NCBI RefSeq assembly: GCF_020781835.1
Contig: NZ_JAJGNJ010000004.1
Location: 1-64,000, forward strand
Origin: Microbacterium testaceum
GTDB taxonomy: Bacteria; Actinomycetota; Actinomycetes; Actinomycetales; Microbacteriaceae
Length of the DNA: 64,000 bases
Direction of reading: 5' to 3'
Of this stretch, positions 7,044 through 15,527 are shown piece by piece. The first letter of the stretch is position 1; every line of letters begins with the position of its first letter. Position numbers and translations under genes: made by a program. The notes below the pieces were generated by a model, which made no database searches, was not told where the DNA came from, and saw nothing but the letters and a program-made list of their open reading frames with translations.

Positions 7044-8098
7044 CGGATGCCGGCCGTCTCGGTCTCGGCGAGCATCTCGTGCACGAGAGGGAGGACGCGC
7101 GTGCCGTACAGCTCGATGCTCGACATGAGCCGATCGTGCGAGATCGAGCCGCTGGCGAACTTCATCTGGAAGCGGGTGTTGCCCAGGGCCTGGACGGTCG
7201 CGACGATCTTGCGCGCGACCGTCTCGGGCGAACCGATGTACATCGCGCCCTCGGGTCCGACGTCGTGCTGGAACCGCAGACGGTTGTACTCGGGCCACCC
7301 GCGCTCGCGGCCGATCGTGTTGTTCAGTTCGGCGACGCCCTCGTACGCCTCATCCCAGGCCTGCTGGTCGGTCTCGGCGACGTGACCGGGCGAGTGCACC
7401 GAGATGGGCATCTGCGGCTTGTCGAACTCCTCCAGCGAGCGGCGGTACAGGTCGGCGAAGGGTCGGAACCGGGCCGATGACCCGCCGATGATCGCGAGCA
7501 CCAGGCCGTAGCCGTAGCGCGCGGCGCGCACCACGGATTCGGGCGATCCGCCGACCCCGACCCAGGCCTTCAGACCGTTCTCGGTCTTCGGATACACGTC
7601 GGCGTCCTGGAGCCCGGCGCGGGTACGGCCGGACCACGTCACGGGCTTCTCATCGAGGAGGAGCGAGAACAGCTCGACCTTCTCCTCGAACAGCTGCTCG
7701 TAGTCGCGCAGGTCGTAGCCGAACAGCGGGAACGACTCGATGAACGACCCGCGCCCCAGAATCACCTCGGCGCGGCCGTGGGAGACGGCGTCCAGCGTCG
7801 CGAACCGCTCGTACACGCGGACCGGATCGTCCGACGACAGCACCGTGACCGACGTGCCGAGGTGGATGCTCGACGTGCGCGCCGCAGCGGCCGCCAAGAC
7901 GATCTCGGGGCTCGTGACGGCGAAGTCCTTGCGGTGGTGCTCCCCCACGCCGAAGAACGACAGGCCGACCTGATCGGCGAGCACCGCCTGCTCGACGACG
8001 TTGCGGATGGTCTGCGCGTCGGACTGCAGACTCCCGTCCGAGCCGCGGGAGATGTCTCCGAAAGTGTCGAGGCCGAGCTCGAGTGGGCGATCGTTCAT
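7040..8098 (-). CDS. LLM-class flavin-dependent oxidoreductase
   Basis: 352 residues with the bacterial-luciferase-like TIM barrel pattern: N-terminal LELGLDTFGD, the FFGVGEHHRKDFAVTSPEIV block, the LGTSVTVLSSDDPVRVYERF block and GRAEVILGRGSF. The family uses reduced FMN (F420 in some members) to oxygenate or reduce small organic substrates; FMN is more likely for this subgroup. The ATG at 8098 is preferred over the one at 8113 because AAGGAGA lies 5-6 nt ahead of it. It is translationally coupled to the MFS gene, suggesting a two-gene catabolic or detoxification unit. Substrate not deducible. Confidence 0.9.
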   Translation of the reverse strand: MNDRPLELGLDTFGDISRGSDGSLQSDAQTIRNVVEQAVLADQVGLSFFGVGEHHRKDFAVTSPEIVLAAAAARTSSIHLGTSVTVLSSDDPVRVYERFATLDAVSHGRAEVILGRGSFIESFPLFGYDLRDYEQLFEEKVELFSLLLDEKPVTWSGRTRAGLQDADVYPKTENGLKAWVGVGGSPESVVRAARYGYGLVLAIIGGSSARFRPFADLYRRSLEEFDKPQMPISVHSPGHVAETDQQAWDEAYEGVAELNNTIGRERGWPEYNRLRFQHDVGPEGAMYIGSPETVARKIVATVQALGNTRFQMKFASGSISHDRLMSSIELYGTRVLPLVHEMLAETETAGIR

Positions 8099-8110
8099 GG
8101 CGTCTCCTTG

Positions 8111-8124
8111 CATTCGGATGAATG
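8111..8124. promoter_or_regulatory. Inverted repeat ahead of the LLM/MFS unit
   Basis: CATTCGGATGAATG: CATTC and GAATG arms with a 4-bp spacer, immediately upstream of the ribosome-binding site of the flavin oxidoreductase. It could be a repressor-binding site for the two-gene unit. It is short and no regulator gene is adjacent. Confidence 0.3.
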
Positions 8125-8155
8125 AACTTTATGCCCCCCGGCGGTATTCCCGAGA

Positions 8156-8187
8156 ATCGGGGCGCCACCGCACGACGACGCCCCGAT
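8156..8187 (-). terminator. Hairpin downstream of the DUF885 gene
   Basis: ATCGGGGCG and CGCCCCGAT form a 9-bp perfect stem with a 14-nt loop, starting 5 bp beyond the stop of the DUF885 gene. There is no T-run, as is common for high-GC actinobacterial terminators. Confidence 0.5.
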
Positions 8188-8192
8188 CCCGA

Positions 8193-9869
8193 TCACGCGG
8201 ATGCCAGAGCCGCACGCAACGTGTCGAGCCCGACGCCCCCGATGTCCAGCGCCTGAGTGTGGAACGACTTCATCGAGAAGTCCGCCCCCGCGCGCTCGCG
8301 GGCCTCGTCGCGCACCTGCTCCCACATGCGCTGGCCGACCTTGTACGACGGCGCCTGGCCGGGCCAGCCGAGGTACCGGTTGACCTCGAAGCGGACGAAC
8401 TCCTCGGGCATGTTGACGTTGCGGAGCATGAAGGCGAGGGCGTAGTCGTGATCCCAGACGCCCTCGCCGTCGAGCCGCGGCTTGCCCAGGTGCACGCCGA
8501 TGTCGAGGACCACGCGCGCCGCGCGCATCCGCTGCCCGTCGAGCATCCCGAGTCGGTCGGCGGGGTCGTCGAGATAGCCGAGTTGCTCCATGAGGCGCTC
8601 GGCGTACAGCGCCCAGCCCTCCGCGTGGCCGCTGGTGCCCGCCAGCAGGCGGCGCCACGAGTTCAGTTCGCCGCGGTTGTAGACCGCCTGCGCGATCTGC
8701 AGGTGGTGACCGGGAACGCCCTCGTGGTACACCGTGGTCAGTTCGCGCCACGTGTCGAAGCTCTCCACGCCCTCGGGCACCGACCACCACATCCGTCCGG
8801 GGCGCGAGAAGTCGTCGGTCGGGCCGGTGTAGTAGATCCCGCCCTCCTTCGTCGGGGCGATCATGCACTCCAGGCGCCGAATCGGTTCGGCGATGTCGAA
8901 ATGGGTCCGTCCCAGCTCCTCGACGGCGCGGTCGCTCGTGCGCTGCATCCACTCCTGCAGGGCCGCCGTGCCGTGGAGCTTGCGGGACTCGTCCTTCTCG
9001 AGGAAGGCGACGGCCTCCTCGACGCTCGCGCCGGGGAGGATCTCGTTCGCGATCGCCTCCTGCTCGGCCACCATGCGGGCGAGTTCTTCCACGCCCCACT
9101 CGTACGTCTCGTCGAGGTCGACCGTCGCGCCGAGGAACTGCCGCGAGTGCAACGCGTACAGCTCCCGGCCGACCCCGTCCGTCTCCCCCGCGGCCGAAGC
9201 GAGCTCGGAGGAGAGGAAGGATGCCAGGGCGTCGTAGGCGACGCGGGCGGCGCCGGCGTTCTGGTCCAGGTCACGGGCGAGCGAGGCGGGCAGCTGCCCC
9301 TCCTCCGGTGCGGCCTCGCCCACGAACTGCGCGAAGAACCCGGTGTCGGCGGTGTAGCGCGCGATCTGCGTGGCGACCTCGGTGACCTGACGCCGTGCGG
9401 GGACGACTCCGCGCGAGATCCCCTCGCGCAGCGTCGCGATGTAGCCGTCGATCGCGCCGGGCAGCGCCTTCAGACGGGTCGCGATCGTGGCCCAGTCCTC
9501 GACCGTCGCGGTCGGCATGAGGTCGAACGCCTGGCGAAGGTCCTGCGCGGGCGACGCGATGACGTTGACGTCGCGCAGATGCGTCTGCGCGGCGTGGAGT
9601 TCCAGGTGCAGGTCGAGTTCGCGACCGAGGTCCATCTTCGTGACCTCGTCGACCGCATCGACGGGCGTGGCGTTCTCGAGTGCGGCCTTCGTCGCCCGCG
9701 CCTGGTCGGCGAGTTCGTTCGCGCCCTCGGGGCTGTAGTCGCCGAAGCGGTCGTTGTATTCCGAGCGTCCGATGTAAGTGGCCAGCGTGGGCACGCGCTC
9801 CGCCAGGGTGTCCACCCACGCGTCCGCGATCCGGTCGATCGGCGTGGGGGTGCGTTGTGCATCAGTCAT
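8193..9869 (-). CDS. DUF885-family putative metallopeptidase
   Basis: 558 residues, the family length. The C-terminal half carries HEGVPGHH (residues 382-389), an HExxxH-like zinc motif, followed about 30 residues later by GHAEGWALYAERLM with a likely third zinc ligand Glu. These features suggest a zinc-dependent peptidase or carboxypeptidase, though few members are characterised. There is no signal peptide, so it is probably cytoplasmic. It is leaderless behind TAGGCT and lies directly after the polA terminator hairpin, so it is a separate transcription unit. Confidence 0.9.
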   Translation of the reverse strand: MTDAQRTPTPIDRIADAWVDTLAERVPTLATYIGRSEYNDRFGDYSPEGANELADQARATKAALENATPVDAVDEVTKMDLGRELDLHLELHAAQTHLRDVNVIASPAQDLRQAFDLMPTATVEDWATIATRLKALPGAIDGYIATLREGISRGVVPARRQVTEVATQIARYTADTGFFAQFVGEAAPEEGQLPASLARDLDQNAGAARVAYDALASFLSSELASAAGETDGVGRELYALHSRQFLGATVDLDETYEWGVEELARMVAEQEAIANEILPGASVEEAVAFLEKDESRKLHGTAALQEWMQRTSDRAVEELGRTHFDIAEPIRRLECMIAPTKEGGIYYTGPTDDFSRPGRMWWSVPEGVESFDTWRELTTVYHEGVPGHHLQIAQAVYNRGELNSWRRLLAGTSGHAEGWALYAERLMEQLGYLDDPADRLGMLDGQRMRAARVVLDIGVHLGKPRLDGEGVWDHDYALAFMLRNVNMPEEFVRFEVNRYLGWPGQAPSYKVGQRMWEQVRDEARERAGADFSMKSFHTQALDIGGVGLDTLRAALASA

Positions 9870-9875
9870 ACGTCG

Positions 9876-9881
9876 AGCCTA
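9876..9881 (-). promoter_or_regulatory. -10 box (TAGGCT) of the DUF885 gene
   Basis: TAGGCT is 6 nt upstream of the ATG at 9869. The polA terminator-like hairpin lies immediately beyond it in the expected -35 region. Confidence 0.55.
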
Positions 9882-9887
9882 GGGAAG

Positions 9888-9928
9888 GCCCGGGGGCGTG
9901 ACCACCCGGTGACGGGTCGGACCCGGGC
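9888..9928 (-). terminator. Hairpin downstream of polA
   Basis: Outer arms GCCCGGG/CCCGGGC and inner arms ACCCG/CGGGT with a GTGA loop lie directly behind the polA stop codon. It should end polA transcription just before the DUF885 promoter. Confidence 0.5.
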
Positions 9929-9929
9929 G

Positions 9930-12569
9930 TCAGTGTCCCGCTTCGTCCCAGTCGCCCCCGCGGCCGATCTGCACGTCCAGCGGCACCGAGAGGTCGGCGG
10001 CGTCCGCCATCCGTGCGCGCACGATGCCCTCGACCGCGTCCCACTCCCCCGCGGCGACCTCGACGACGAGTTCGTCGTGGATCTGCAGCAGCACGCGCGA
10101 GCGCAGACCGGCGGACGCGAGCTCGTCACGGATACGGAACAGCGCGATCTTCATGATGTCGGCGGCGCTGCCCTGGATCGGGGCGTTCAGCGCTGCGCGC
10201 TCGGCGTTCTCGCGCAGCACCCGGTTCATGCTCGTGAGGTCGGGGAACGGCCGCCGGCGTCCGAAGATGGTCTCGGTGTACCCGTCCTGCCGTGCCTGTT
10301 CGACCGAACCGCGCAGATAGTCGCGCACCGCCCCGAAGCGGGCGAAGTACTCCAGCATGAGCTGCTTCGCCTCGGACTGCTCGATGCGCAGCTGCTTCGA
10401 CAGTCCGAACGCCGACAGGCCGTACACGAGGCCGTACGACATCGCCTTGACCTTGGTGCGCATCGCGGGCGTCACCTCGGACGGCTCGACGCCGAACACG
10501 CGGGAGCCGACGAAGCGGTGCAGATCCTCGCCGGAGTTGAACGCCTCGATGAGGCCGGGGTCGCCCGACAGGTGCGCCATGATGCGCATCTCGATCTGGG
10601 AGTAGTCGGCCGTCAGAAGCGTCTCGTAGCCCTCGCCGACCTCGAAGGCGGCCCGGATGCGACGGCTCTCCTCGGTGCGGATCGGGATGTTCTGCAGGTT
10701 CGGGTCGGTGCTCGAGAGGCGCCCGGTCTGGCTGCCGGTCTGCACGTAGGTGGTGTGGATGCGTCCGTCGGCGCCGATCGCGGCGTCCAACGCATCGATG
10801 ATCTGCTTGAGCTTGGTCGCCTCGCGGTGACGCAGCAGCAGGTCGAGGAAGGGATGGTGCGCGTTCTCCTGCAGGTCGGCGAGGGCAGCGGCATCCGTGG
10901 TGTATCCGCTCTTGGTCTTGCGCGTCTTCGGCAGCTGCAGCTCGTCGAACAGAACCTCTTGCAGCTGCTTGGGTGAGCCGAGGTTCACCTCGTGGCCGAT
11001 GGAGGCGTACGCCTGCTGCGCGAGCGCGTCGGCACGCTCTGCGAGCTCGCCGGAGAACCGCGCGAGCTTGTCGTGCGAGACGGCGACCCCCGCGAGCTCC
11101 ATGCCGGCCAGGGCCCCGAGGGTCGGGAGTTCGATGTCGTCGAGCACTCCGGCGACGCGCTCGGGCAGCTCCGCGCGCTGGGCCTCGGAGACACGTCGCA
11201 CGTACCAGGACAGCTGACCCGGAGTGGCCCCCTCCGTCTCGGGGACGAGCTGCGTGGGGTCGGCCTCGGGCAGCTTCTCCCCGAGGTAGCGGTCGACGAG
11301 GTCGGCGAGAGTCTTGTCGGGGAAGCTCGGGCGCACGAGCCAACCGGCGAGGATCACGTCGTCAGCGATCCCGCCGACCTCGATGCCCGCGTTGGCCAGC
11401 GCCTTCAGCTGCGGCTTCGCACCGGCGAACGCCTTCGGCGCGTCGGATGCCAGCCACTCGGCGAGGGCATCGCGCACGGCATCCGTCCACTCGGCCTCGG
11501 CCGCGGCATCGGCGCTGGCCAGGCCGATCCGCGTGGGGGTGTGACCGAGAAGCGTGACGGTCACACCGACGGTGCCGGATGCCGACCTCGCCCATGCGGC
11601 GAGACCGTCGGCATCGAGGACCGCCGCGGTGGGTGCGGCGGCGGCGGGTTTGGTCTCTTCGGCTGCCGCCGAGGGATCGGCACCGAAGGCATCGAACACG
11701 CGCGGCAGGAGCGTGCGGAACTCGAGACGGGCGAAGATGTCGCGCACGGCCTGCGTGTCGATGGGCTGCACACCCAGGTCGGCCGGACCCACCGGCAGCT
11801 CGACGTCACGGAGCAGACGGTTCAGCGCGCGGTTGCGCTTGACGTCGTCGAGGTGCTCGCGCAGGTTGTTGCCCACGACGCCGGTCACCTTGTCGGCGTT
11901 CTCCAGCAGCGCCTCGAGCGAGCCCCATTGCGTCAGCCACTTCACCGCGGTCTTCTCGCCGACCTTCGGGACGCCGGGGAGGTTGTCGCTCGTCTCGCCG
12001 ACGAGGGCGGCGATCTCGGGGTACTGTGCCGGCGGCAGTCCGTACTTCTCCACGACCGCGTCGGTGTCGTAGCGCTTGAGCTGCGAGACCCCCTGCACGT
12101 TGGGGTACAGCAGCGTGATGTCGTCGGTGACGAGCTGGATCGTGTCGCGGTCACCCGAGCACACCAGGACCGAGAAGCCCTCGGCTGCGGCCTCGGTGGC
12201 GAGCGTGGCGAGGATGTCGTCCGCCTCGACCTCTTCCTTCGTCAGCACGGGAACGTTCAGGGCGCGCAGGCAGTCCTGCAGGAGCGGAATCTGTCCTTTG
12301 AACTCGACCGGGGACTCGCTGCGGTTGGCCTTGTACTCGCTGTACTCCTTCGTGCGGAACGACTGCCGCGACGTGTCGAACGCCACGGCGAGGTGCGTCG
12401 GCTTCTCGGCCTTGACGAGGTTGACGAACATCGACAGGAAGCCGTAGATGCCGTTGGTGTGCTGCCCGTCCTTCGTGGAGAAGTTGTCGACGGGCAGGGC
12501 GTAGAACGCCCGGTAGGCCAGCGAGTGGCCGTCGACGACGAGGAGAGTAGGCTTTTCGGCATCCGTCAC
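9930..12569 (-). CDS. polA: DNA polymerase I
   Basis: 879 residues. The N-terminal 5'-nuclease domain (about 1-300) has VVDGHSLAYRAFYALP and metal-binding DDILATLA and SGDRDTIQLV. A middle domain (about 310-490) sits at the 3'-5' exonuclease position but lacks the DxE signature, so proofreading is probably lost, as in other actinobacterial Pol I. The C-terminal polymerase has motif A DYSQIEMRIMAHLSGD, motif B (RTKVKAMSYGLVYGLSAFG) and motif C QIHDELVVEV. It fills gaps and removes primers in repair and lagging-strand synthesis. The GTG start is placed by the TACGCT box 6 nt upstream and by alignment of the first domain. Confidence 0.97.
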   Translation of the reverse strand: MTDAEKPTLLVVDGHSLAYRAFYALPVDNFSTKDGQHTNGIYGFLSMFVNLVKAEKPTHLAVAFDTSRQSFRTKEYSEYKANRSESPVEFKGQIPLLQDCLRALNVPVLTKEEVEADDILATLATEAAAEGFSVLVCSGDRDTIQLVTDDITLLYPNVQGVSQLKRYDTDAVVEKYGLPPAQYPEIAALVGETSDNLPGVPKVGEKTAVKWLTQWGSLEALLENADKVTGVVGNNLREHLDDVKRNRALNRLLRDVELPVGPADLGVQPIDTQAVRDIFARLEFRTLLPRVFDAFGADPSAAAEETKPAAAAPTAAVLDADGLAAWARSASGTVGVTVTLLGHTPTRIGLASADAAAEAEWTDAVRDALAEWLASDAPKAFAGAKPQLKALANAGIEVGGIADDVILAGWLVRPSFPDKTLADLVDRYLGEKLPEADPTQLVPETEGATPGQLSWYVRRVSEAQRAELPERVAGVLDDIELPTLGALAGMELAGVAVSHDKLARFSGELAERADALAQQAYASIGHEVNLGSPKQLQEVLFDELQLPKTRKTKSGYTTDAAALADLQENAHHPFLDLLLRHREATKLKQIIDALDAAIGADGRIHTTYVQTGSQTGRLSSTDPNLQNIPIRTEESRRIRAAFEVGEGYETLLTADYSQIEMRIMAHLSGDPGLIEAFNSGEDLHRFVGSRVFGVEPSEVTPAMRTKVKAMSYGLVYGLSAFGLSKQLRIEQSEAKQLMLEYFARFGAVRDYLRGSVEQARQDGYTETIFGRRRPFPDLTSMNRVLRENAERAALNAPIQGSAADIMKIALFRIRDELASAGLRSRVLLQIHDELVVEVAAGEWDAVEGIVRARMADAADLSVPLDVQIGRGGDWDEAGH

Positions 12570-12575
12570 TCGTCC

Positions 12576-12581
12576 AGCGTA
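12576..12581 (-). promoter_or_regulatory. -10 box (TACGCT) of polA
   Basis: TACGCT is 6 nt upstream of the GTG at 12569; leaderless layout. It lies in the 59-bp gap shared with the divergent thioesterase gene. Confidence 0.55.
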
Positions 12582-12628
12582 ACGAGAACCACGGACACTC
12601 CCCCGGCCCCGGCTTCTCGAAGGCGACG

Positions 12629-13060
12629 ATGACCTCCACGACACCCGACACCACATCCGGACTGGACTGGGCGAAGCAGCGCGGAATGGGCGCCCTCGCC
12701 GAGAAGATGGGCATCGAGTGGGTCGAGTTCTCGGTCGAGCGCAGCGTCGCCACCATGCCCGTGGAGGGCAACACGCAGCCGGTCGGTCTGCTGCACGGCG
12801 GCGCTTACGTCGTGCTCGGCGAGTCGCTCGGCTCGATGGCGGCGAACCTCTATGCCGGCGCCGGCCGACTCGCGGTGGGCATCGACATCAATGCCACCCA
12901 CACCCGTTCGGCTACCTCGGGCATCGTGACGGGCGTGTGCACGCCGATCCACCTGGGGCGCTCGCTCACCGTCCACGAGATCGCGGTGTCCGACGAGCAG
13001 GGCCGGCGCTGCTCGACGATCCGCATCACCAACCTGATCAAGGACGCCCCGGCCTCCTGA
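12629..13060 (+). CDS. PaaI-type hotdog-fold acyl-CoA thioesterase
   Basis: 143 residues, single hotdog domain. The motif LLHGGAYVVLGESLGS (about residues 54-69) contains the His-Gly-Gly and Glu of the PaaI/YdiI/MenI type. YdiI/MenI-like proteins hydrolyse aromatic or 1,4-dihydroxy-2-naphthoyl-CoA thioesters, so a menaquinone or phenylacetate role is possible but not shown. A GAAGGCGA site precedes the ATG. The gene is divergent from polA and convergent with pdtaR, with a shared terminator. Confidence 0.88.
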   Translation: MTSTTPDTTSGLDWAKQRGMGALAEKMGIEWVEFSVERSVATMPVEGNTQPVGLLHGGAYVVLGESLGSMAANLYAGAGRLAVGIDINATHTRSATSGIVTGVCTPIHLGRSLTVHEIAVSDEQGRRCSTIRITNLIKDAPAS

Positions 13061-13073
13061 GGCCGCACAAAAA

Positions 13074-13103
13074 GAATGGATGCCACCGCGGTGGCATCCA
13101 TTC
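13074..13103. terminator. Bidirectional terminator (30-bp perfect palindrome)
   Basis: A 30-bp perfect palindrome with arms GAATGGATGCCACCG/CGGTGGCATCCATTC between two convergent genes. On the minus strand it is followed by TTTTT, giving a classical intrinsic terminator for pdtaR. It can also stop the thioesterase transcript. Confidence 0.85.
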
Positions 13104-13123
13104 GTTCTCGGAAACGGGTGGGG

Positions 13124-13744
13124 TCAGCCCTTCTTGGGGGCGAGCTGCTCGATGATGGCCTTCGCCACATCCTGCATCGTGAGGCGGCGGTCCATCGACG
13201 CCTTCTGGATCCACCGGAAGGCCTCGGGCTCGGACAGGCCCATCTTCTCGTTCAGCAGGCCCTTGGCGCGGTCGACGAGCTTGCGCGTCTCGAAGCGCTC
13301 GACCATGTCGGCGACCTCGGCCTCGAGCGTGATGATCTGCTCGTAGCGGGCCAGGGCGATCTCGATCGCCGGCAGCAGGTCGTTGGGCGTGAACGGCTTC
13401 ACGACGTAGGCGAGCGCACCGGCCTCGCTCGCGCGCTCCACGAGCTCCTTCTGGCTGAACGCCGTGAGGAGAACCACCGGGGCGATGTGGTTCTTGCTGA
13501 GCTTCTCGGCGGCGCTGATGCCGTCGAGCTGCGGCATCTTCACGTCCATGATGACCAGGTCGGGACGCAGCTCGGTCGCCAGCTGGACGGCGGTCTCACC
13601 GTCGCCGGCCTCGCCGACGACGTCGAAGCCGTTGTCGCGGAGGATCTCGACGATGTCGAGGCGGATGAGCGACTCGTCTTCCGCCACGACGACACGGCGG
13701 GGGGCGGTGGGCGCGCTCACCGGCGCGGCTTCGTGATCTGTCAC
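13124..13744 (-). CDS. pdtaR: ANTAR-domain response regulator (PdtaR-like)
   Basis: 206 residues. The receiver domain (about 17-135) has acidic pocket AEDES, phospho-acceptor Asp in VIMDVKMPQLDG (Asp67), Thr in LLTAFS and Lys in VVKPF. The C-terminal ANTAR domain (about 140-200) has ETRKLVDRAKGLLNEKMGLS and AFRWIQKASMDRR, which binds paired hairpins in mRNA and promotes antitermination. It matches mycobacterial Rv1626/PdtaR in domain order and length. The partner histidine kinase PdtaS is not in the window. Leaderless GTG start. Confidence 0.93.
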   Translation of the reverse strand: MTDHEAAPVSAPTAPRRVVVAEDESLIRLDIVEILRDNGFDVVGEAGDGETAVQLATELRPDLVIMDVKMPQLDGISAAEKLSKNHIAPVVLLTAFSQKELVERASEAGALAYVVKPFTPNDLLPAIEIALARYEQIITLEAEVADMVERFETRKLVDRAKGLLNEKMGLSEPEAFRWIQKASMDRRLTMQDVAKAIIEQLAPKKG

Positions 13745-13750
13745 GGTTCC

Positions 13751-13756
13751 ATCCTA
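13751..13756 (-). promoter_or_regulatory. -10 box (TAGGAT) of pdtaR
   Basis: TAGGAT is 6 nt upstream of the GTG at 13744, with no Shine-Dalgarno. Confidence 0.55.
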
Positions 13757-13868
13757 TGACTGTGGTTGCGAGGGTCAGCCATGCGGCGACCTCGGTATGC
13801 GGTGCCGTCGGCTCCGCGGGGGAAAAGGATATCGGGTCGACTCCATCGCGGGAGCCGACCCGTCATCG

Positions 13869-13951
13869 TGCCGGTGGTGGGACTCGAACCCACACGCCCT
13901 TGCGGACAGAGCATTTTGAGTGCCCCGCGTCTGCCATTCCGCCACACCGGC
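13869..13951 (-). tRNA. tRNA-Leu (anticodon CAA)
   Basis: An 83-nt class II tRNA. The acceptor arm GCCGGTG pairs with CACCGGC with discriminator A, followed by a D-arm with GGAATGGCAG. The anticodon stem GGGCA/TGCTC encloses loop CTCAAAA, giving anticodon CAA for UUG codons. It has a long variable arm (GTCCGCAAGGGC region) and a T-arm with GGTTCGAGTCC. The 3' CCA is not encoded (the genome continues CGAT). It lies between pyk and pdtaR and is read on the same strand as both. Confidence 0.93.
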
Positions 13952-13988
13952 CGGTGCTGCGTTCCCCAACCTACCCGGCGGGAACGAC

Positions 13989-14017
13989 GACGCGCGCCGA
14001 CAGCGCCGGCGCGCGTC
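13989..14017 (-). terminator. Terminator downstream of pyk
   Basis: An 11-bp perfect GC stem (GACGCGCGCCG/CGGCGCGCGTC) with a 7-nt loop, starting 9 bp after the pyk stop codon. It should separate pyk from the tRNA gene. Confidence 0.65.
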
Positions 14018-14026
14018 GCCGAGGGG

Positions 14027-15472
14027 TCAGTTGTCCATGTAGCCCGGAGCCGCGCCGTGCACGGCGTCGCCCACACGGTGCACGCGCAGGTCGTTGGTGG
14101 AACCGGCGATCCCGGGAGGGGAACCCGAGATGACCACGACCTTGTCGCCGACCTTCGCCAGGTCGTTGGACAGGAGGTAGTCGTCCACCTGCAGGAACAT
14201 CTTGTCGGTGTGGGACACGTGCTCGACGAGGGTCGAGCGCACGCCCCAGGTCAGCGCCAGACGGCGGCGGATGCCGGGCTCGGGCGTGAACGCGATCATC
14301 GGGATCGTGGAGCGCAGACGCGACATGCGGCGGGCCGAGTCACCGGATTCGGTGAAGACGCACAGGTACTTCGCATCGACGAAGTCGGCGACCTCGACCG
14401 CGGCGAGCGTGATGGCGCCGCCCTGGGTGCGCGGCTTGTTCGTCAGAGGCGCGATGCGCTCCAGGCCGTGCTCCTCGGTGGACTGGACGATGCGGGCCAT
14501 GGTCTCGACGACGACGACCGGGTACGCCCCGACGCTCGTCTCGCCCGAGAGCATGACGGCGTCGGCACCGTCGAGCACCGCGTTGGCGACGTCACTGGTC
14601 TCGGCGCGCGTGGGCACCGGGTTCTCGATCATCGATTCGAGCATCTGGGTGGCGACGATGACCGGCTTGGCCATCCGGCGGCAGAGTTCCACCGCGCGCT
14701 TCTGCACGATCGGCACGGCCTCCAGCGGCAGCTCGACACCCAGGTCGCCGCGGGCGACCATGATGCCGTCGAACGCGTCGATGATCTCCTCGAGGTTGTC
14801 GACCGCCTGCGGCTTCTCGATCTTGGCGATGACCGGGATGTACCGGCCCTCTTCGCCCATGATCTCGTGCACGCGCTCGATGTCCTTGGCATCGCGCACG
14901 AACGACAGCGCGATGAGGTCTGCGCCGGCGCGGAGGCCCCAGCGCAGATCGGCTTCGTCCTTCTCGCTCAGCGCGGGGACGTTGACGGCGACGCCGGGCA
15001 GGTTGATGCCCTTGTTGTTGGACACCGGACCGCCGACGACGACCTCGGTCGTCACGACGACGCCGTCGGTCTCGACCACGCGGACGCGGACCTTGCCGTC
15101 GTCGATGAGCAGGAAGTCGCCGGGGCGCACATCCTGCGGCAGACCCTTGAACGTCGTGCCGACGATCTCCTTCGTGCCGAGGATGTCTTCGATCGTGATC
15201 TTGAAGATGTCGCCGGGGGCGAGCTCGTGCGGGCCGTTCTCGAACTTGCCGAGACGGATCTTCGGACCCTGGAGGTCGACGAGGGCGGCCACGGGGCGGC
15301 CCGCGTCCTCTGCCGCCTTGCGCACGTTGGCGAAGTTGGCGTCGTGCACGGAGTAGTCTCCGTGGCTCAGGTTCAGTCGGGCGACGTCCACCCCGGCGTC
15401 GATGATGGCGCGAACCATCTCATACGACGACGTGGCGGGGCCGAGGGTTGCGACGATCTTGGCGCGTCTCAT
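14027..15472 (-). CDS. pyk: Pyruvate kinase
   Basis: 481 residues. It begins MRRAKIVATLGPAT, with substrate/metal residues NLSHGDYSVH, KIEKPQAVDNLEEII, MVARGDLGVELPLE (Mg and catalytic Glu/Asp), ATQMLESM and TRAETSDVANAVLDGADAVM. The C-terminal allosteric domain follows (about 350-481). It converts PEP and ADP to pyruvate and ATP at the end of glycolysis. It lies 55 bp downstream of gltD; a TATCCT box and a CGGAG site just ahead suggest its own promoter. Confidence 0.97.
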   Translation of the reverse strand: MRRAKIVATLGPATSSYEMVRAIIDAGVDVARLNLSHGDYSVHDANFANVRKAAEDAGRPVAALVDLQGPKIRLGKFENGPHELAPGDIFKITIEDILGTKEIVGTTFKGLPQDVRPGDFLLIDDGKVRVRVVETDGVVVTTEVVVGGPVSNNKGINLPGVAVNVPALSEKDEADLRWGLRAGADLIALSFVRDAKDIERVHEIMGEEGRYIPVIAKIEKPQAVDNLEEIIDAFDGIMVARGDLGVELPLEAVPIVQKRAVELCRRMAKPVIVATQMLESMIENPVPTRAETSDVANAVLDGADAVMLSGETSVGAYPVVVVETMARIVQSTEEHGLERIAPLTNKPRTQGGAITLAAVEVADFVDAKYLCVFTESGDSARRMSRLRSTIPMIAFTPEPGIRRRLALTWGVRSTLVEHVSHTDKMFLQVDDYLLSNDLAKVGDKVVVISGSPPGIAGSTNDLRVHRVGDAVHGAAPGYMDN

Positions 15473-15527
15473 CCGTTTTCAAGCTCCGTCAGGATATTCG
15501 GGAAGTGGCCGATCGGCCCTTGCCAGC

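Noticed and set aside
8001-10976. A 991-codon plus-strand frame spanning two minus-strand genes
   Set aside because: It crosses the DUF885 gene, its promoter and the end of polA, all clearly coding or regulatory on the other strand.
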